This document shows, piece by piece, positions 1-9,768 of a DNA stretch of 64,000 bases. The first letter of the stretch is position 1; each line of letters starts with the position of its first letter. This DNA comes from JBEBSD01 sp040394475 (lineage in GTDB: Bacteria > Bacteroidota > Bacteroidia > Cytophagales > Spirosomataceae). Made by a program: the position numbers and the translations under genes. The notes below the pieces were generated by a model, which ran no database searches, was not told where the DNA came from, and was given only the letters and a program-made list of their open reading frames with translations. Location: positions 1 through 64,000 of the forward strand of contig JBEBSD010000005.1 in assembly GCA_040394475.1 (NCBI GenBank), written 5' to 3'.

Positions 1-51
1 TCGCTGTTTTTTTAGTAAATAATTGTAAAAATTGATCAAAGGGCCAAACTT

Positions 52-76
52 AAGTGGTCTGTGAAGACACAGACCA
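52..76. repeat. GGTCTGTG palindromic intergenic repeat, copy 1
   Basis: A perfect 8-bp inverted repeat, GGTCTGTG and CACAGACC, is separated by the four bases AAGA (arms at 56-63 and 68-75). It lies just past the stop codon of the alpha-2-macroglobulin-like gene, so it could act as a terminator or RNA-end hairpin, although no T-run follows. The 25 bases 52-76 recur in inverse orientation at 57043-57067. Confidence 0.7.
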
Positions 77-88
77 TGGATACGATGT

Positions 89-3000
89 CTACTTAACCTC
101 CAGCTTGCGTCCTCCCCAATAGCTTTTATACATCCCCTGGTACATGGCGTCGGCAGCCACGGGGCCGGCTACAAAATTTCCTTTAGCGGTTATCCTCGCC
201 TGATAGTAGAAGGTTTTCTGGGTGGGACCAGCCGTTGTGAAATAATGAATCCGGTCGTCTCGAATATCAAAATAATCAGGGGTGGTGCTGCCTTTCACCC
301 AGGCCATTTTCCGGTTTTCCGTGAGACGCGGATTTTCAATTTCAAAACCGGCCGGCAGCAGATCGGTAATCACGACATTAGGAACGGTCAGGCCGTTGGT
401 GGTCGCCAGGGTTATCTTCACCACCACCAGATCGTTTTGTCTGAAAGCGGTCACGGGTTTGCCATCCCGGTCCAGGTAGTAACGCCTGACTTTTAACCCG
501 GCGTCTTCTTCGGTATAGATCCCGGCAGCGTTCATCCCCTCCGTTTCCGAGTACCAGTACAAAGAACCGGACCCGTCGGTTTTGATCTGTAAGGACCCGG
601 CAGGCAGGTTCTCTGAAAGCCGGAGTTCTTCTCCCAGGAATTGGCCCAGTTTTTTCCCTTGCGCCAGCACCTCTGCAGTTACAGTGGAAGCAGCCGTCTT
701 TTGCGCAATTTTTCCGAGGCTCAATACGGCAAAAGCGGCTTCCTGTGTACTTAAGTAGGGCGCAGACGCCACCGCTTGTGAGAGTTGCCGTGCCAGTACG
801 GGAATCTGAAGGTGCTGGGGGTCCGTTTCAAGGAGGGTATTCAAAACCAGACCAAGGTCGCTCAAAGAGGAGGCATAGCTACCCGGATGATCATCGTATT
901 GGGGGCTGAATGCGCCGGGGAGTAGTTCTGCATAGCTTTCCGAATCACCGGTCAGCTGGTAGGCGCCGGCCAGGAGGTAGCGGGTTTCGTTGACCAGGAG
1001 CTCCGGGTGTTGTTTGTAATAGCTCATTGCCGGCCGGTTGGGCGCGCCGACTGCCGCCAGCACATAAAGCGAATAAAGGGCTTCCCTGGGGGCAACAATT
1101 TTCCGGATCTGCGTATGATCGGCCGTCCTCACCGGGATTTCCTCCGTAGAACGAATGCCGGTTTGAGCGGTCAGGTAGTCAATTGCCTTGCTGAAGTTTC
1201 CCGGGGTGATGTCAAAGCCGGCCAGTTGGGCTTCATATAAGAAATGCAGGGTATAGGCCGTAAGCCACCAGTCTTGACGGGACGATCCGGGCCACAGGGC
1301 AAAAGCGCCGTTAAACAGTTGCTGGGATTCTGCTTTGCGAATGGCTTGCTGGACGTTGGTGACAGGGTTGAAATCACTATCACCGTCGCGTACCAGGTAA
1401 ACGGGACTGGCCATTGCTTTGCTCAGTTCGGCGAAATAGAGTTGTGGAAAAGCTCTGGAAATGCTTTGTTCCAGACAGCCGTGCGGGTAACCGAGCAGGG
1501 CTGAAAGGGCTTTCCCGGCGTCCCGGACCAGGGGCGACCGGCTCAGGATCAGCTGGCTGCGGGAGGTTCCCGGGATAAAGGTATGCGCGAGAGAGACCGT
1601 CCCCGATTGCCCTCCTGCAATGATGCCGGCATGGGTGGTCTTCAGGAGCGGAGAAGCCGGGCGCACATTGAGCGCGTTCTCCTGGCTAAAGTTTTCGGAG
1701 AATGCGCGGACTTTTACAGCGATCCGGGAGGCGCCGATTCCGTCTGCTGCTTTTATCCGGAAAAATACCTGCTGCTCCTTACCCGCTTCCAGGGTCAGGG
1801 AGGTCGTGGCTGCCCCAACCAGTGATAACTTTCCTTCCAATTGGAGCTCGACGTTTGCCGGCGTAGCCTGTTTCGTGGTGTTGGTAAGGGTTACCGGGAG
1901 GAGCAGATCGTCCCCCGGGCTCATAAAACGAGGGACCCCCGTACTGATGACAACCGGGTCGGCTACTTTCATGTGCTGCGAAGCAGAACCGAAGGCTTTG
2001 TCTTTGTAAGCGACTGCCATGATCCGGAGATCTCCGCTGAATTGGGGTAGTTCCACGTCAAAATGAGCCTCTCCGCCGGCGTTGGTTTCCAGGATGCCGC
2101 TCCAGAACCGGACCAGATCGGTACGCCCGTTACTCAGTGGATTGATCCGGCGTTCCAGTTGGAAACCGTCTCCGCCATAGCTGGAACCGGCGCCAAACTT
2201 CAATTCCGGAAACAAAAAGGCATATAGGTTATAGCTGTCGACTTCAAGTGCCCGCTTCTGATAAAAATAACCATGGATATCGGGAGTCTGAAAGTTTTTG
2301 ATTTGCAGGATCCCTTCATCTACCAATGCCAGCGTTACTTGTGCACCGGGAGCTGTCTTCACGCGGATGGATTGTTTGGTTTTTGAACGGGAACTGGCTG
2401 CCGCCGTAATTTTCACATCCAGTTTCCGGTCGGAGGCCTCCGTGAAAATGGGCAGGAAGCCATGCGCCACGGTAAGCGGTAACTGGCCGGCTTCCATCGG
2501 GCGGATGAGGGTAGCGGTAACATACGCATTGGGCAGGTGCTCCCCAGTGATGTTCAGGGTCAGCGATGCCGCTTTTTTATCCGTTTTAAGGGTATGATAT
2601 TCCAGCACCCGGTTCCGCTCCACGGTAACGAGCAAGGTGCCGTCAAAAGGCGTTTTAAAGAGGATCCTGGCCTTGTCACGGGGGCTGTACCGGGGCTTAT
2701 CCGTTTCCATGAGCACACTTCCCTCCGTACTGACCTCGAAAGAGGAATACTGGGTATACCCGTAGCCATAGGCGTAAAAGCGCTGGACGGTATAATGCGT
2801 CGCCCCCGGGCGCCGGATGCGGATCTCGTATTCTCCGGAGACAGTCGGAGTATAGCGGAAATTTCCCTGACCATTGGAAAGTTTCAGGGTGTTCTGATAG
2901 ACCTGCTGTTCTTTTCGGGCCGAAGTGTAGCGGAGTTGCCCGTTCTTATTTTCGACTACCGTCTGGTATTGAATGCGGAGCACCTCTACCTGTGCGGAAG

Positions 3001-5521
3001 TGTTCTTTTTTAAATTACCCTTCGTGTCGACCCCTATCACCTCGACCGGTACAGGCGCATTGACCGCTACATACCGGTCCGGTAAGTGCAATCCGTAAAA
3101 TACCGGTTGGGTAAAGACATCGAAGGTGTGGAGCCGGTTCACAGCCCGGTTATTTTCGTCAAAAACGGTCACGAAAATTTTCCCTTCCAGCAAGCCGATA
3201 TCCTGGTAAGTGGCCGCTAGCGGAAATTCCTCTTTCGCAAGTCCGTCGGCATCGGTGACCCCCTGCTTTTTGATTTTCTCAAACCGGGTTTCGGCAGGGA
3301 TTTCAAAGCTGAAACGGGGGAAATCCTTCGCATAAAACTGTTTTCGTTTCAGGAAAGATTCCATTTCATACGTACGGTTGGCAGCCGGTGGCCCGAAGAG
3401 ATTGACGGCGGCGGCCGTCAGCGCTACGGTTTCTCCGGTGGTATAGGCTTGCTCGCCGCCGCTCAGCGTTACGTTGATGCGGTCGGGGATGAATTCTTCC
3501 ACACTGACATTCTGCGAGGCTAGCAAGACGTCGTTGCCGTTATAAACTTCCAGTGTGTACGTGCCTGTAAGAGAGGCCTCTTCAATGGTTGCAGCGATAG
3601 CGGCCGCTCCCTGTTTGTTGGTATTCTTCCGCCACGTCCGCCAGGTTTGTCCGTTAGGAGTAATCAGTTTTAATTTGATCGGAACATTCTCCGGGGTTTC
3701 CCAGGTTTCGGAGCGGAGGACCGTGTTGAATTGAAGGGTCTCACCCGGCCGGTAAATATCGCGTTCCCCATAGATAAAGGCCTGAAGCCCGCTGCTGTTC
3801 GACCGGCTGCCTTCGACCTCAAACCGGGAAGTTTCAATCCGGGTATCGTTAAAATACAGGTAGTTAAAGTCATTCCCGGTGCGGGCAGTGACCATGGCGA
3901 TGCGGAATCCGGGCGCTTTTTCCTGCAGCTGACTGGCATGGGCTACTCCTTTTGAATCCGTTTTGAGGGTATAAACCAGCTGGTTATTGCTGCTGATCAG
4001 GGCGATTTCAACGTTGGCCAGTGGTTCTGCAGTATAGATGGAATTGGCAAACACCCACAGCTCATCTTTCCCTTGTTTGACGATCAATCCGATATCCGAC
4101 AGGGAGACCAGCTTGTGCTGACGCAGGTACATTTCTTCACTGGAGCTCACCGAAACCAGGTAGATCCCTTTGGCGGCAACTCCGCCCGCGTCGGGAAGGG
4201 CCAGGTTCAGGGCCGATACGCCATTTTCGGTCGCCAGGTCGGCAGTAGCGATGACTTTGTTGACCATGACATCGCTGTATAGTCCCTGGTAGTCGTCCGA
4301 ATAATTGTAGGTACCATCCGGTCCCCATTGGCCGTCGGTTTCAGAGTAGTTTTGATAGCGTCCCTGGTGCAGGTAATGCAGAATATTGTTTTCGTAAATT
4401 TTAACGACTTTCACCTGGACTTTGGGAATATTGGTGATCTGGATACCGATATTTTTATTTCCCCTGGGGGTGAGGTACTGGGCCCTGGTATGGACGAACT
4501 GAATTCCCGGCGGCATTTTCCCGAAAAATAAATCATGGGATTCTTCTTCGGACAGGGCAGGCCCCAGGAGTCCTTTCAACCGGGAATTCAATTTGAAAAC
4601 ATAGGTTTCCGTTTCCAGAAAACTCCCTCTGACAATGAAACCGTTCGGCGTTTTTTCCGTGGTGACCGTCGCCGCCGGGAGCACGGAATAGCCTTCATCA
4701 ATCGCCGATGGCTGGAGTTCCTGTGAGGTGTACACCCGGACGTATCCCTTGTTGTTTTCGTACCCTGTTGTTACCTGGGTAACCGTTAGCTGCAAAGGAG
4801 AGGGGATAGAGGTGACCCTGGTGACTGGTTCTTTTGTGGCATACAAGCCGCTTTCCATAGCAATGCCTTTATCCAGCTGCACGGTCAGGGGCAGCGGGCC
4901 CCCGGATGTACCGGACCGGACCGGTAACGCCAGTAATACAGCTGCGGGATCGTCGGACGTCAGAAGCCGGAAATCGACCGGATGTTCGTCATTCACAATG
5001 GTTAAATGGTCGCTGACCTGCCGGGCGTTGACCGGGTAGTTAAACTTCAGTTCCAGTCGCGCCTCCGGGAGCGCATCTTCCGGGGAAACGGTCCACCAGC
5101 TGTTGGTAGAAGTTAAATGCAGGTAAGGAGTGTGGAAAAGCAACGGTGTTTGGCTTATGGTGAACTCAGTTCCCTTTCCCAGCACCTGCGAGGTAAGCGT
5201 CGCTTTGTAGGGCGTGGCAGGCTGTAAAGGCGTGGCGGGCGAAAAAACCAGCTCATTGGGGGCCGTCCATTTGAAACGCCCGCGAATGGCGGGTTCGAAG
5301 GTCAGGTAGCCGGTGGAGTCCCATTCTTCCAGCCCGGTCTCGGGCCAGATGTTTTTATTAAAGGTGAAAACCAGGTTCTGTGAAAGCGTTACTTCTTCGC
5401 TGAAGTTGGTGCCGATGATACGCACTTCGCGTAACGAAGTACACCGGGAGGCTGCCAGGACCATCAGTAAGGAGAAAAAGATCGAAGAGCGGATGCCGTA
5501 ACGATGGATGGAACGTTTCAT
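89..5521 (-). CDS. Bacterial alpha-2-macroglobulin family protein
   Basis: A large envelope protein of the alpha-2-macroglobulin family, which traps attacking proteases through a reactive thioester. The thioester motif GCLEQ is present (CLEQ at 1466-1477, Cys about residue 1349). It is followed by the helical thioester domain (about 1340-1650) and a C-terminal receptor-like beta domain. The first two thirds are repeated MG-type beta domains, including a segment around SIYTAEPLANVEIALIS and another with DIYRPGETLQFNTVLRS. I chose the start at 5521, which begins MKRSIHRYG and gives a basic end plus a hydrophobic signal; a longer frame to 5572 has no signal at its N-terminus. A Cys follows the signal (LAASRC), but Arg at -1 is poor for a lipobox, so lipidation is uncertain. 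No penicillin-binding protein 1C gene, a common partner of this family, is visible beside it. Confidence 0.93.
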   Translation of the reverse strand: MKRSIHRYGIRSSIFFSLLMVLAASRCTSLREVRIIGTNFSEEVTLSQNLVFTFNKNIWPETGLEEWDSTGYLTFEPAIRGRFKWTAPNELVFSPATPLQPATPYKATLTSQVLGKGTEFTISQTPLLFHTPYLHLTSTNSWWTVSPEDALPEARLELKFNYPVNARQVSDHLTIVNDEHPVDFRLLTSDDPAAVLLALPVRSGTSGGPLPLTVQLDKGIAMESGLYATKEPVTRVTSIPSPLQLTVTQVTTGYENNKGYVRVYTSQELQPSAIDEGYSVLPAATVTTEKTPNGFIVRGSFLETETYVFKLNSRLKGLLGPALSEEESHDLFFGKMPPGIQFVHTRAQYLTPRGNKNIGIQITNIPKVQVKVVKIYENNILHYLHQGRYQNYSETDGQWGPDGTYNYSDDYQGLYSDVMVNKVIATADLATENGVSALNLALPDAGGVAAKGIYLVSVSSSEEMYLRQHKLVSLSDIGLIVKQGKDELWVFANSIYTAEPLANVEIALISSNNQLVYTLKTDSKGVAHASQLQEKAPGFRIAMVTARTGNDFNYLYFNDTRIETSRFEVEGSRSNSSGLQAFIYGERDIYRPGETLQFNTVLRSETWETPENVPIKLKLITPNGQTWRTWRKNTNKQGAAAIAATIEEASLTGTYTLEVYNGNDVLLASQNVSVEEFIPDRINVTLSGGEQAYTTGETVALTAAAVNLFGPPAANRTYEMESFLKRKQFYAKDFPRFSFEIPAETRFEKIKKQGVTDADGLAKEEFPLAATYQDIGLLEGKIFVTVFDENNRAVNRLHTFDVFTQPVFYGLHLPDRYVAVNAPVPVEVIGVDTKGNLKKNTSAQVEVLRIQYQTVVENKNGQLRYTSARKEQQVYQNTLKLSNGQGNFRYTPTVSGEYEIRIRRPGATHYTVQRFYAYGYGYTQYSSFEVSTEGSVLMETDKPRYSPRDKARILFKTPFDGTLLVTVERNRVLEYHTLKTDKKAASLTLNITGEHLPNAYVTATLIRPMEAGQLPLTVAHGFLPIFTEASDRKLDVKITAAASSRSKTKQSIRVKTAPGAQVTLALVDEGILQIKNFQTPDIHGYFYQKRALEVDSYNLYAFLFPELKFGAGSSYGGDGFQLERRINPLSNGRTDLVRFWSGILETNAGGEAHFDVELPQFSGDLRIMAVAYKDKAFGSASQHMKVADPVVISTGVPRFMSPGDDLLLPVTLTNTTKQATPANVELQLEGKLSLVGAATTSLTLEAGKEQQVFFRIKAADGIGASRIAVKVRAFSENFSQENALNVRPASPLLKTTHAGIIAGGQSGTVSLAHTFIPGTSRSQLILSRSPLVRDAGKALSALLGYPHGCLEQSISRAFPQLYFAELSKAMASPVYLVRDGDSDFNPVTNVQQAIRKAESQQLFNGAFALWPGSSRQDWWLTAYTLHFLYEAQLAGFDITPGNFSKAIDYLTAQTGIRSTEEIPVRTADHTQIRKIVAPREALYSLYVLAAVGAPNRPAMSYYKQHPELLVNETRYLLAGAYQLTGDSESYAELLPGAFSPQYDDHPGSYASSLSDLGLVLNTLLETDPQHLQIPVLARQLSQAVASAPYLSTQEAAFAVLSLGKIAQKTAASTVTAEVLAQGKKLGQFLGEELRLSENLPAGSLQIKTDGSGSLYWYSETEGMNAAGIYTEEDAGLKVRRYYLDRDGKPVTAFRQNDLVVVKITLATTNGLTVPNVVITDLLPAGFEIENPRLTENRKMAWVKGSTTPDYFDIRDDRIHYFTTAGPTQKTFYYQARITAKGNFVAGPVAADAMYQGMYKSYWGGRKLEVK

Positions 5522-5655
5522 AGGTCGACTGACTGGTTTTCGTATGGAACCGGAATATATAAAAACTTCCACGGGGCCGGAACCGGTTTATGAAAAAGTT
5601 TTGATATTTTTGGAAATAGCTATTTTGGATAATTTTAAATAAACACCCTGTTTTT

Positions 5656-5860
5656 GAGAGGATTTTGAGTTATGAATTATGAGTTATGAATTATGAGTTA
5701 TGCAAGCTGATAGCCGATGACCTCAAACCTAATACCTCAAACCTAATACCTTTCTGATAGCTGATAGCCGAAATCCGATAACCTAATACCTAATTACCTA
5801 ACACCTAATTACCTAACACCTAATGCCTATAACCTAACACCTATAACCCAACACCTCAAA
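5656..5860. repeat. Low-complexity tandem repeats in leader of the NTF2-like gene
   Basis: The 294-bp gap between the divergent genes holds stacked short repeats: a 14-bp unit (gagttatgaattat) at 5665-5701, then units of the forms ctgatagccgat, cctcaaacctaatac and cctaattacctaacac up to 5860. The array ends six bases before the ATG at 5867, so it would lie in the promoter or 5' leader. I see no promoter or operator I can name in it. Confidence 0.8.
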
Positions 5861-5866
5861 CCTAAA

Positions 5867-6292
5867 ATGAAAATATCAGCAATAATCATAGCGAGTATTT
5901 TAGTATGTTCAATGGCCATGGCGCAGCCGTCTGTTAACGACCCGGGCGCGGCAGGAAGCCGTTTTTTTAAGGCATTGCTGGAAGAAGATGGTTTGGAGCT
6001 CGGCCGTTTGATCGGAAGCGATTTTGTTTTAGTAAGCTTTGACGGGCAGTTGGTAGACGGGGCGACACTGGTGGAAGGTATCCGCGAAGGGGCGCTGGTG
6101 ATCGATGATGCCGACGTCACCGGCAATTATGTCCGGGTATACCAGGAAACAGGGGTTGTCACCGGGTATTGGAAAGTAAAAGGATCGGTCCAGGGGATGG
6201 CCTTCAATAACCAGTTGGCTTATACCCTGGTGTGTGCAAAGCAAGGAGGGGCCTGGAAGGTGGTTTCGGCACACCTGACCCCTGTATTATAA
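5867..6292 (+). CDS. Secreted NTF2-like (SnoaL/DUF4440-type) protein
   Basis: A 141-residue protein with a clear signal peptide, MKISAIIIASILVCSMAMAQ, cut after AMAQ. The remainder has the size and pattern of the NTF2-like cone fold of the DUF4440 group: an N-terminal helix (GSRFFKALLEEDGLELGRL), a strand with FVLVSFDGQLVDGATLVEGI, then alternating strands ending in GGAWKVVSAHLTPVL. Family members bind small ligands or act as simple enzymes, but no catalytic set can be assigned here. It stops four bases before the next gene's GTG start, so the two are probably co-transcribed. Confidence 0.75.
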   Translation: MKISAIIIASILVCSMAMAQPSVNDPGAAGSRFFKALLEEDGLELGRLIGSDFVLVSFDGQLVDGATLVEGIREGALVIDDADVTGNYVRVYQETGVVTGYWKVKGSVQGMAFNNQLAYTLVCAKQGGAWKVVSAHLTPVL

Positions 6293-6295
6293 CCT

Positions 6296-7210
6296 GTGAA
6301 AATAAAAAATGGTATGGGAGCAGCATTGGAGGTGGTCCTGGAAGGATTAATGCAGCGCTATCGGGAGCGGGTGCCGGATGTGTCGGTGGTGCTGGAAGCG
6401 ATGCGGCGGGAAGGGATCGTGAAGGATTTCCAGGAAATCGAAAACGACCACATCGCTTTCAGGACAATGGGGGTTCCCCAATTAGGGGTGCGCTCATTCG
6501 AGAAAATTTTTCTGCATTACGGCTACCGGAAAAGAGACTATTACTATTTTGAAGGGAAACGGCTGGATGCCTGGTGGTATAGTCCGCCGGAACCGCGTTA
6601 TCCCCGGATATTTGTCAGTGAACTGCGGGTAAGGGAAATGCCGGATAGGATCCGGAAACTTATTTACCGGTATACCGATGAGGTGCCGACCGATCCGGTG
6701 GATGCCCTGGACCTGGACGACGGGGCGGCGGTTGATGCTTTCCTGCACCAGCCCCTGTGGCGTATTCCAACCCTGGAAGATTACCGGGCGCTGCTGGAGG
6801 AAAGTGAGTATGCGGCCTGGGTAATTTATAACCGGTATTACCTCAATCATTTTACCATCAGCGTGCACAATTTACCGGAAGGATATAATACCATCGCCGG
6901 TTTTAATGTTTTTCTGGAAAGGCAAGGCATTCGCCTGAATGATGCGGGTGGCAAAATAAAGGAGAGCCCGGATGGCGGATTGCTGCAAAGTGCAACGGTA
7001 GCGGGGGTAATAGACGCAAATTTTGCGAATGGGGAACATCACCGGATAGCGGGCTCCTATGTCGAATTTGCCGAGAGGAAAGTGTTGCCGCAATTTGCGC
7101 ATTTACCGGCCGGGGCCATCACCCGTGCGCACCGAAGAGACGGGTTTGAAGCCGCGAATGCCGATAAAATTTTTGAAAGTACGTATACCTCACAGACTTC
7201 CCGGGAATAA
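6296..7210 (+). CDS. DUF1338 / 2-oxoadipate dioxygenase-decarboxylase-like protein
   Basis: A 304-residue protein of the DUF1338 family, metal-dependent enzymes with a vicinal-oxygen-chelate fold. The characterised relative HglS converts 2-oxoadipate to 2-hydroxyglutarate in lysine breakdown. The expected metal ligands are visible: His52 in NDHIAFRTMGV, His185 in NHFTISV, and a Glu in GSYVEFAER (Glu257 or Glu260). Length and motif order fit the short bacterial form. The substrate here is unproven, and no other lysine-degradation gene is nearby. The start is GTG at 6296; ATG at 6314, six codons in, is an equally good alternative. Confidence 0.82.
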   Translation: MKIKNGMGAALEVVLEGLMQRYRERVPDVSVVLEAMRREGIVKDFQEIENDHIAFRTMGVPQLGVRSFEKIFLHYGYRKRDYYYFEGKRLDAWWYSPPEPRYPRIFVSELRVREMPDRIRKLIYRYTDEVPTDPVDALDLDDGAAVDAFLHQPLWRIPTLEDYRALLEESEYAAWVIYNRYYLNHFTISVHNLPEGYNTIAGFNVFLERQGIRLNDAGGKIKESPDGGLLQSATVAGVIDANFANGEHHRIAGSYVEFAERKVLPQFAHLPAGAITRAHRRDGFEAANADKIFESTYTSQTSRE

Positions 7211-7231
7211 GTGGGGAGGAAACATAAACTT

Positions 7232-9670
7232 ATGCGCCTACTACCTTTTACGTTCACCACTTTGTTGGTCGGTTTGCTGGTTTACGGGCTTAACCGGCCC
7301 TGGGCACCGCAGCTGCCGATGGCATTTGGTAATTTTATCAGTCCGCAACATGGCTTTTGGCAGAATGCCGAACCGGATCAGGCCGATTTCAGCGGAGAAT
7401 TACGCATCCCGGATTTAAGAGGGAAAGTGGATATTTACTTCGATGAGCGGCTCGTGCCGCATGTATTTGCCGAGCATGAAGAAGATCTGTACGTGGCGCA
7501 GGGCTACCTGCATGCAAAGTTCCGCTTGTTCCAGATGGACTTACAGACGAGGGCTGCGGCAGGGCGTGCCAGCGAGTTTGCGGGGCCGCAGGCGGTGGCA
7601 TTTGATCGCTACCAACGACGGCTGGGGATGGTGTTTGGTGCGGAAAATACCTTGAAAGAGGTGGAAAAGGATCCAGTTACCAAACGCGTATTTGATGCCT
7701 ATACCCGTGGAGTAAACGCTTATATTGAAGGCCTGGAGCCGAAGGACTGGCCGGTGGAGTATAAAATACTCCATGCAGTGCCGGAAAAATGGAGTAACCT
7801 GCGTACCGCACTTTTACTGAAAATGATGGCCAAAATGCTGACCGGCGGAACGGAAAAAGACCTGCGTTATACGAATGCGCGGACGGTCCTTTCCGGGGAG
7901 CTGTTTGACAGTATGTACCAGGTCATCCCGGATTCGCTGCGGCCCATTGTGCCCGGGGGAACCCGCTTCCCGGCGCCGGGCGTGGTACCGGTAGCGCCGG
8001 CCTCCGCCGATTCCCTTTACCTTAAGCGGGAGCCGGCTGCGATAGTGAAGGAACCCTTCCGGCCGAATCCCCACAATGGAAGTAACAACTGGGCGGTAGC
8101 CGGTAGCAGGACACGAAGCGGGGCGCCCATTCTGACCAATGATCCCCACCTTGAGCTCTCGCTGCCGTCGATCTGGTACGAGATGCAGCTGACCGATAAA
8201 AGCGGGACCTCTTACGGTGTCAGCCTGCCCGGCAGCCCGTTTATCATAATCGGCTTTAATGACCGTATCGCCTGGGGGATTACGAATTCTCAACGGGATG
8301 TCACGGATTACTATGCCATCACGTATCAGGACAGTACCCGCAGCGCCTACTGGTACAACGGGAAATGGGAGCCCACCCGCCTGCAGGTGGAGACGATCCA
8401 GGTAAAAGGCAGTAACCCGGTCACGGATACTGTTGCCTATACCGTATTCGGACCGGTGCTTTACGACGGTTCCTTTCCGGAGGCGCACGCTGGAAATGTT
8501 GCGGTGAGATGGGTCGCGCACGATCCTTCCAATGAGGGACTTACTTTTTACAAGCTCAACCGGGCTGCCGATTATGACGATTATGTGGAAGCCATACAGA
8601 CTTTTGCCTGTCCGGGACAGAATTTTATTTTTGCATCGAAGACAGGCGATATTGCCATTTGGCAGCAGGGGAAGTTCCCGGCGCGCTGGCGGGGACAGGG
8701 GATGACGATTATGCCGGGAGAGGACGATTCCTACCGCTGGCAGGGGTTTATCCCGCAGGCTGAAAATCCGCATGTGCTGAACCCGGCCAGGGGCTTTTTG
8801 CAAAGCGCCAACCAGCGGCCGGTAGATGCCACTTATCCGTATTTCATTCCCGGAACTTACTTTACGCCACGGGCGACATCGATAGAAGAGAAACTGGAAA
8901 AGATGCGGGGCGTCGGACCGGAAGACATGCGTATTCTTTTAAATGACTGTGACAATGTAATGGCCCGGGACCTGCGACCGGTTTTCCTGCGGAATACCCG
9001 GGAAAAGGAATTGTCTGCCGCCGGTAAAAAGTACCTGGAAACGTTCCGGAACTGGGATCTGCAGGCGGCGCCGGATTCAGAAGGACAAACGATTTACCAG
9101 GTCTGGATGGATAGCCTCAAAGCGGCGGTCTGGAATGATGAACTGCGACAGGTAACCCCCCAGGCGCCGATGCCCGACGACCAGGTGCTGGCTGAGTTGC
9201 TGATCCGCGACAGTACGTCCCGGTTTTACGATAATCTGCATACTCCGGAACAGGAAACCCTGGCCGATGTGGTGACCGGGGCTTTTATGCAGGCGGTGAA
9301 ACAGCTTGAAAAGGCAGACAACGAGGGGCGGCTGACCTGGACGGCCTATAAGACCCCGGCCATTTACCATTTATTAAAGGACGCTTTGCCTGCCTTTGCC
9401 CGGAAGGATCTGCCGGTCGGGGGCTATAATAACACGATCAATGCCGTCACCCACAGTCACGGGCCCAGTTGGCGGATGGTCGTCCACCTGACCGAACAGA
9501 CGGAAGCATATGGTGTCTATCCCGCCGGGCAAAGCGGCAACCCGGGGAGTAAATATTACGATGATTTTGTGACGACATGGGTAAAAGGCGAGCTCTACCG
9601 GCTGTGGATCATGGGTCCGGATGAAGGTGCCGACAGCCGGGTGAAATGGCAATTTTCACTAAGCCCCTAG
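7232..9670 (+). CDS. Penicillin acylase family (N-terminal nucleophile) hydrolase
   Basis: An 812-residue amidase of the penicillin/acyl-homoserine-lactone acylase family. These are made as a single chain that cuts itself to expose a catalytic Ser. The nucleophile lies in NPHNGSNNWAV; its codon is at 8081, residue 284 from this start. The beta chain then shows the family segments DPHLELSLPSIWYEMQL, GFNDRIAWGITN and GGYNNTINAV. The alpha chain includes YVAQGYLHAKFRLFQMD. An N-terminal hydrophobic segment (LLPFTFTTLLVGLLVYGL) directs it across the inner membrane. I chose ATG 7232 because GGGAGGA at 7214-7220 sits 11 bases upstream; the in-frame GTG at 7211 would place that site inside the coding region. 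The physiological substrate cannot be read from the sequence. Confidence 0.93.
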   Translation: MRLLPFTFTTLLVGLLVYGLNRPWAPQLPMAFGNFISPQHGFWQNAEPDQADFSGELRIPDLRGKVDIYFDERLVPHVFAEHEEDLYVAQGYLHAKFRLFQMDLQTRAAAGRASEFAGPQAVAFDRYQRRLGMVFGAENTLKEVEKDPVTKRVFDAYTRGVNAYIEGLEPKDWPVEYKILHAVPEKWSNLRTALLLKMMAKMLTGGTEKDLRYTNARTVLSGELFDSMYQVIPDSLRPIVPGGTRFPAPGVVPVAPASADSLYLKREPAAIVKEPFRPNPHNGSNNWAVAGSRTRSGAPILTNDPHLELSLPSIWYEMQLTDKSGTSYGVSLPGSPFIIIGFNDRIAWGITNSQRDVTDYYAITYQDSTRSAYWYNGKWEPTRLQVETIQVKGSNPVTDTVAYTVFGPVLYDGSFPEAHAGNVAVRWVAHDPSNEGLTFYKLNRAADYDDYVEAIQTFACPGQNFIFASKTGDIAIWQQGKFPARWRGQGMTIMPGEDDSYRWQGFIPQAENPHVLNPARGFLQSANQRPVDATYPYFIPGTYFTPRATSIEEKLEKMRGVGPEDMRILLNDCDNVMARDLRPVFLRNTREKELSAAGKKYLETFRNWDLQAAPDSEGQTIYQVWMDSLKAAVWNDELRQVTPQAPMPDDQVLAELLIRDSTSRFYDNLHTPEQETLADVVTGAFMQAVKQLEKADNEGRLTWTAYKTPAIYHLLKDALPAFARKDLPVGGYNNTINAVTHSHGPSWRMVVHLTEQTEAYGVYPAGQSGNPGSKYYDDFVTTWVKGELYRLWIMGPDEGADSRVKWQFSLSP

Positions 9671-9675
9671 CGGCA

Positions 9676-9757
9676 GTCAGCTATCGGCTATCGGCTATCG
9701 GCTATCGGCTATCAGATGATCAGCTATCGGCAATCGTACTTCGTAAATCGTAAATCA
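9676..9757. repeat. TATCGGCT octamer tandem array
   Basis: About six units of ctatcggctatcagc type run directly after the acylase stop, grading into gtaaatcgtaaatcag. The array ends 11 bases before the likely ATG at 9769. The unit is the reverse complement of the AGCCGATA unit at 10391 and 48292. Confidence 0.85.
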
Positions 9758-9768
9758 GTTTTGTGCAA

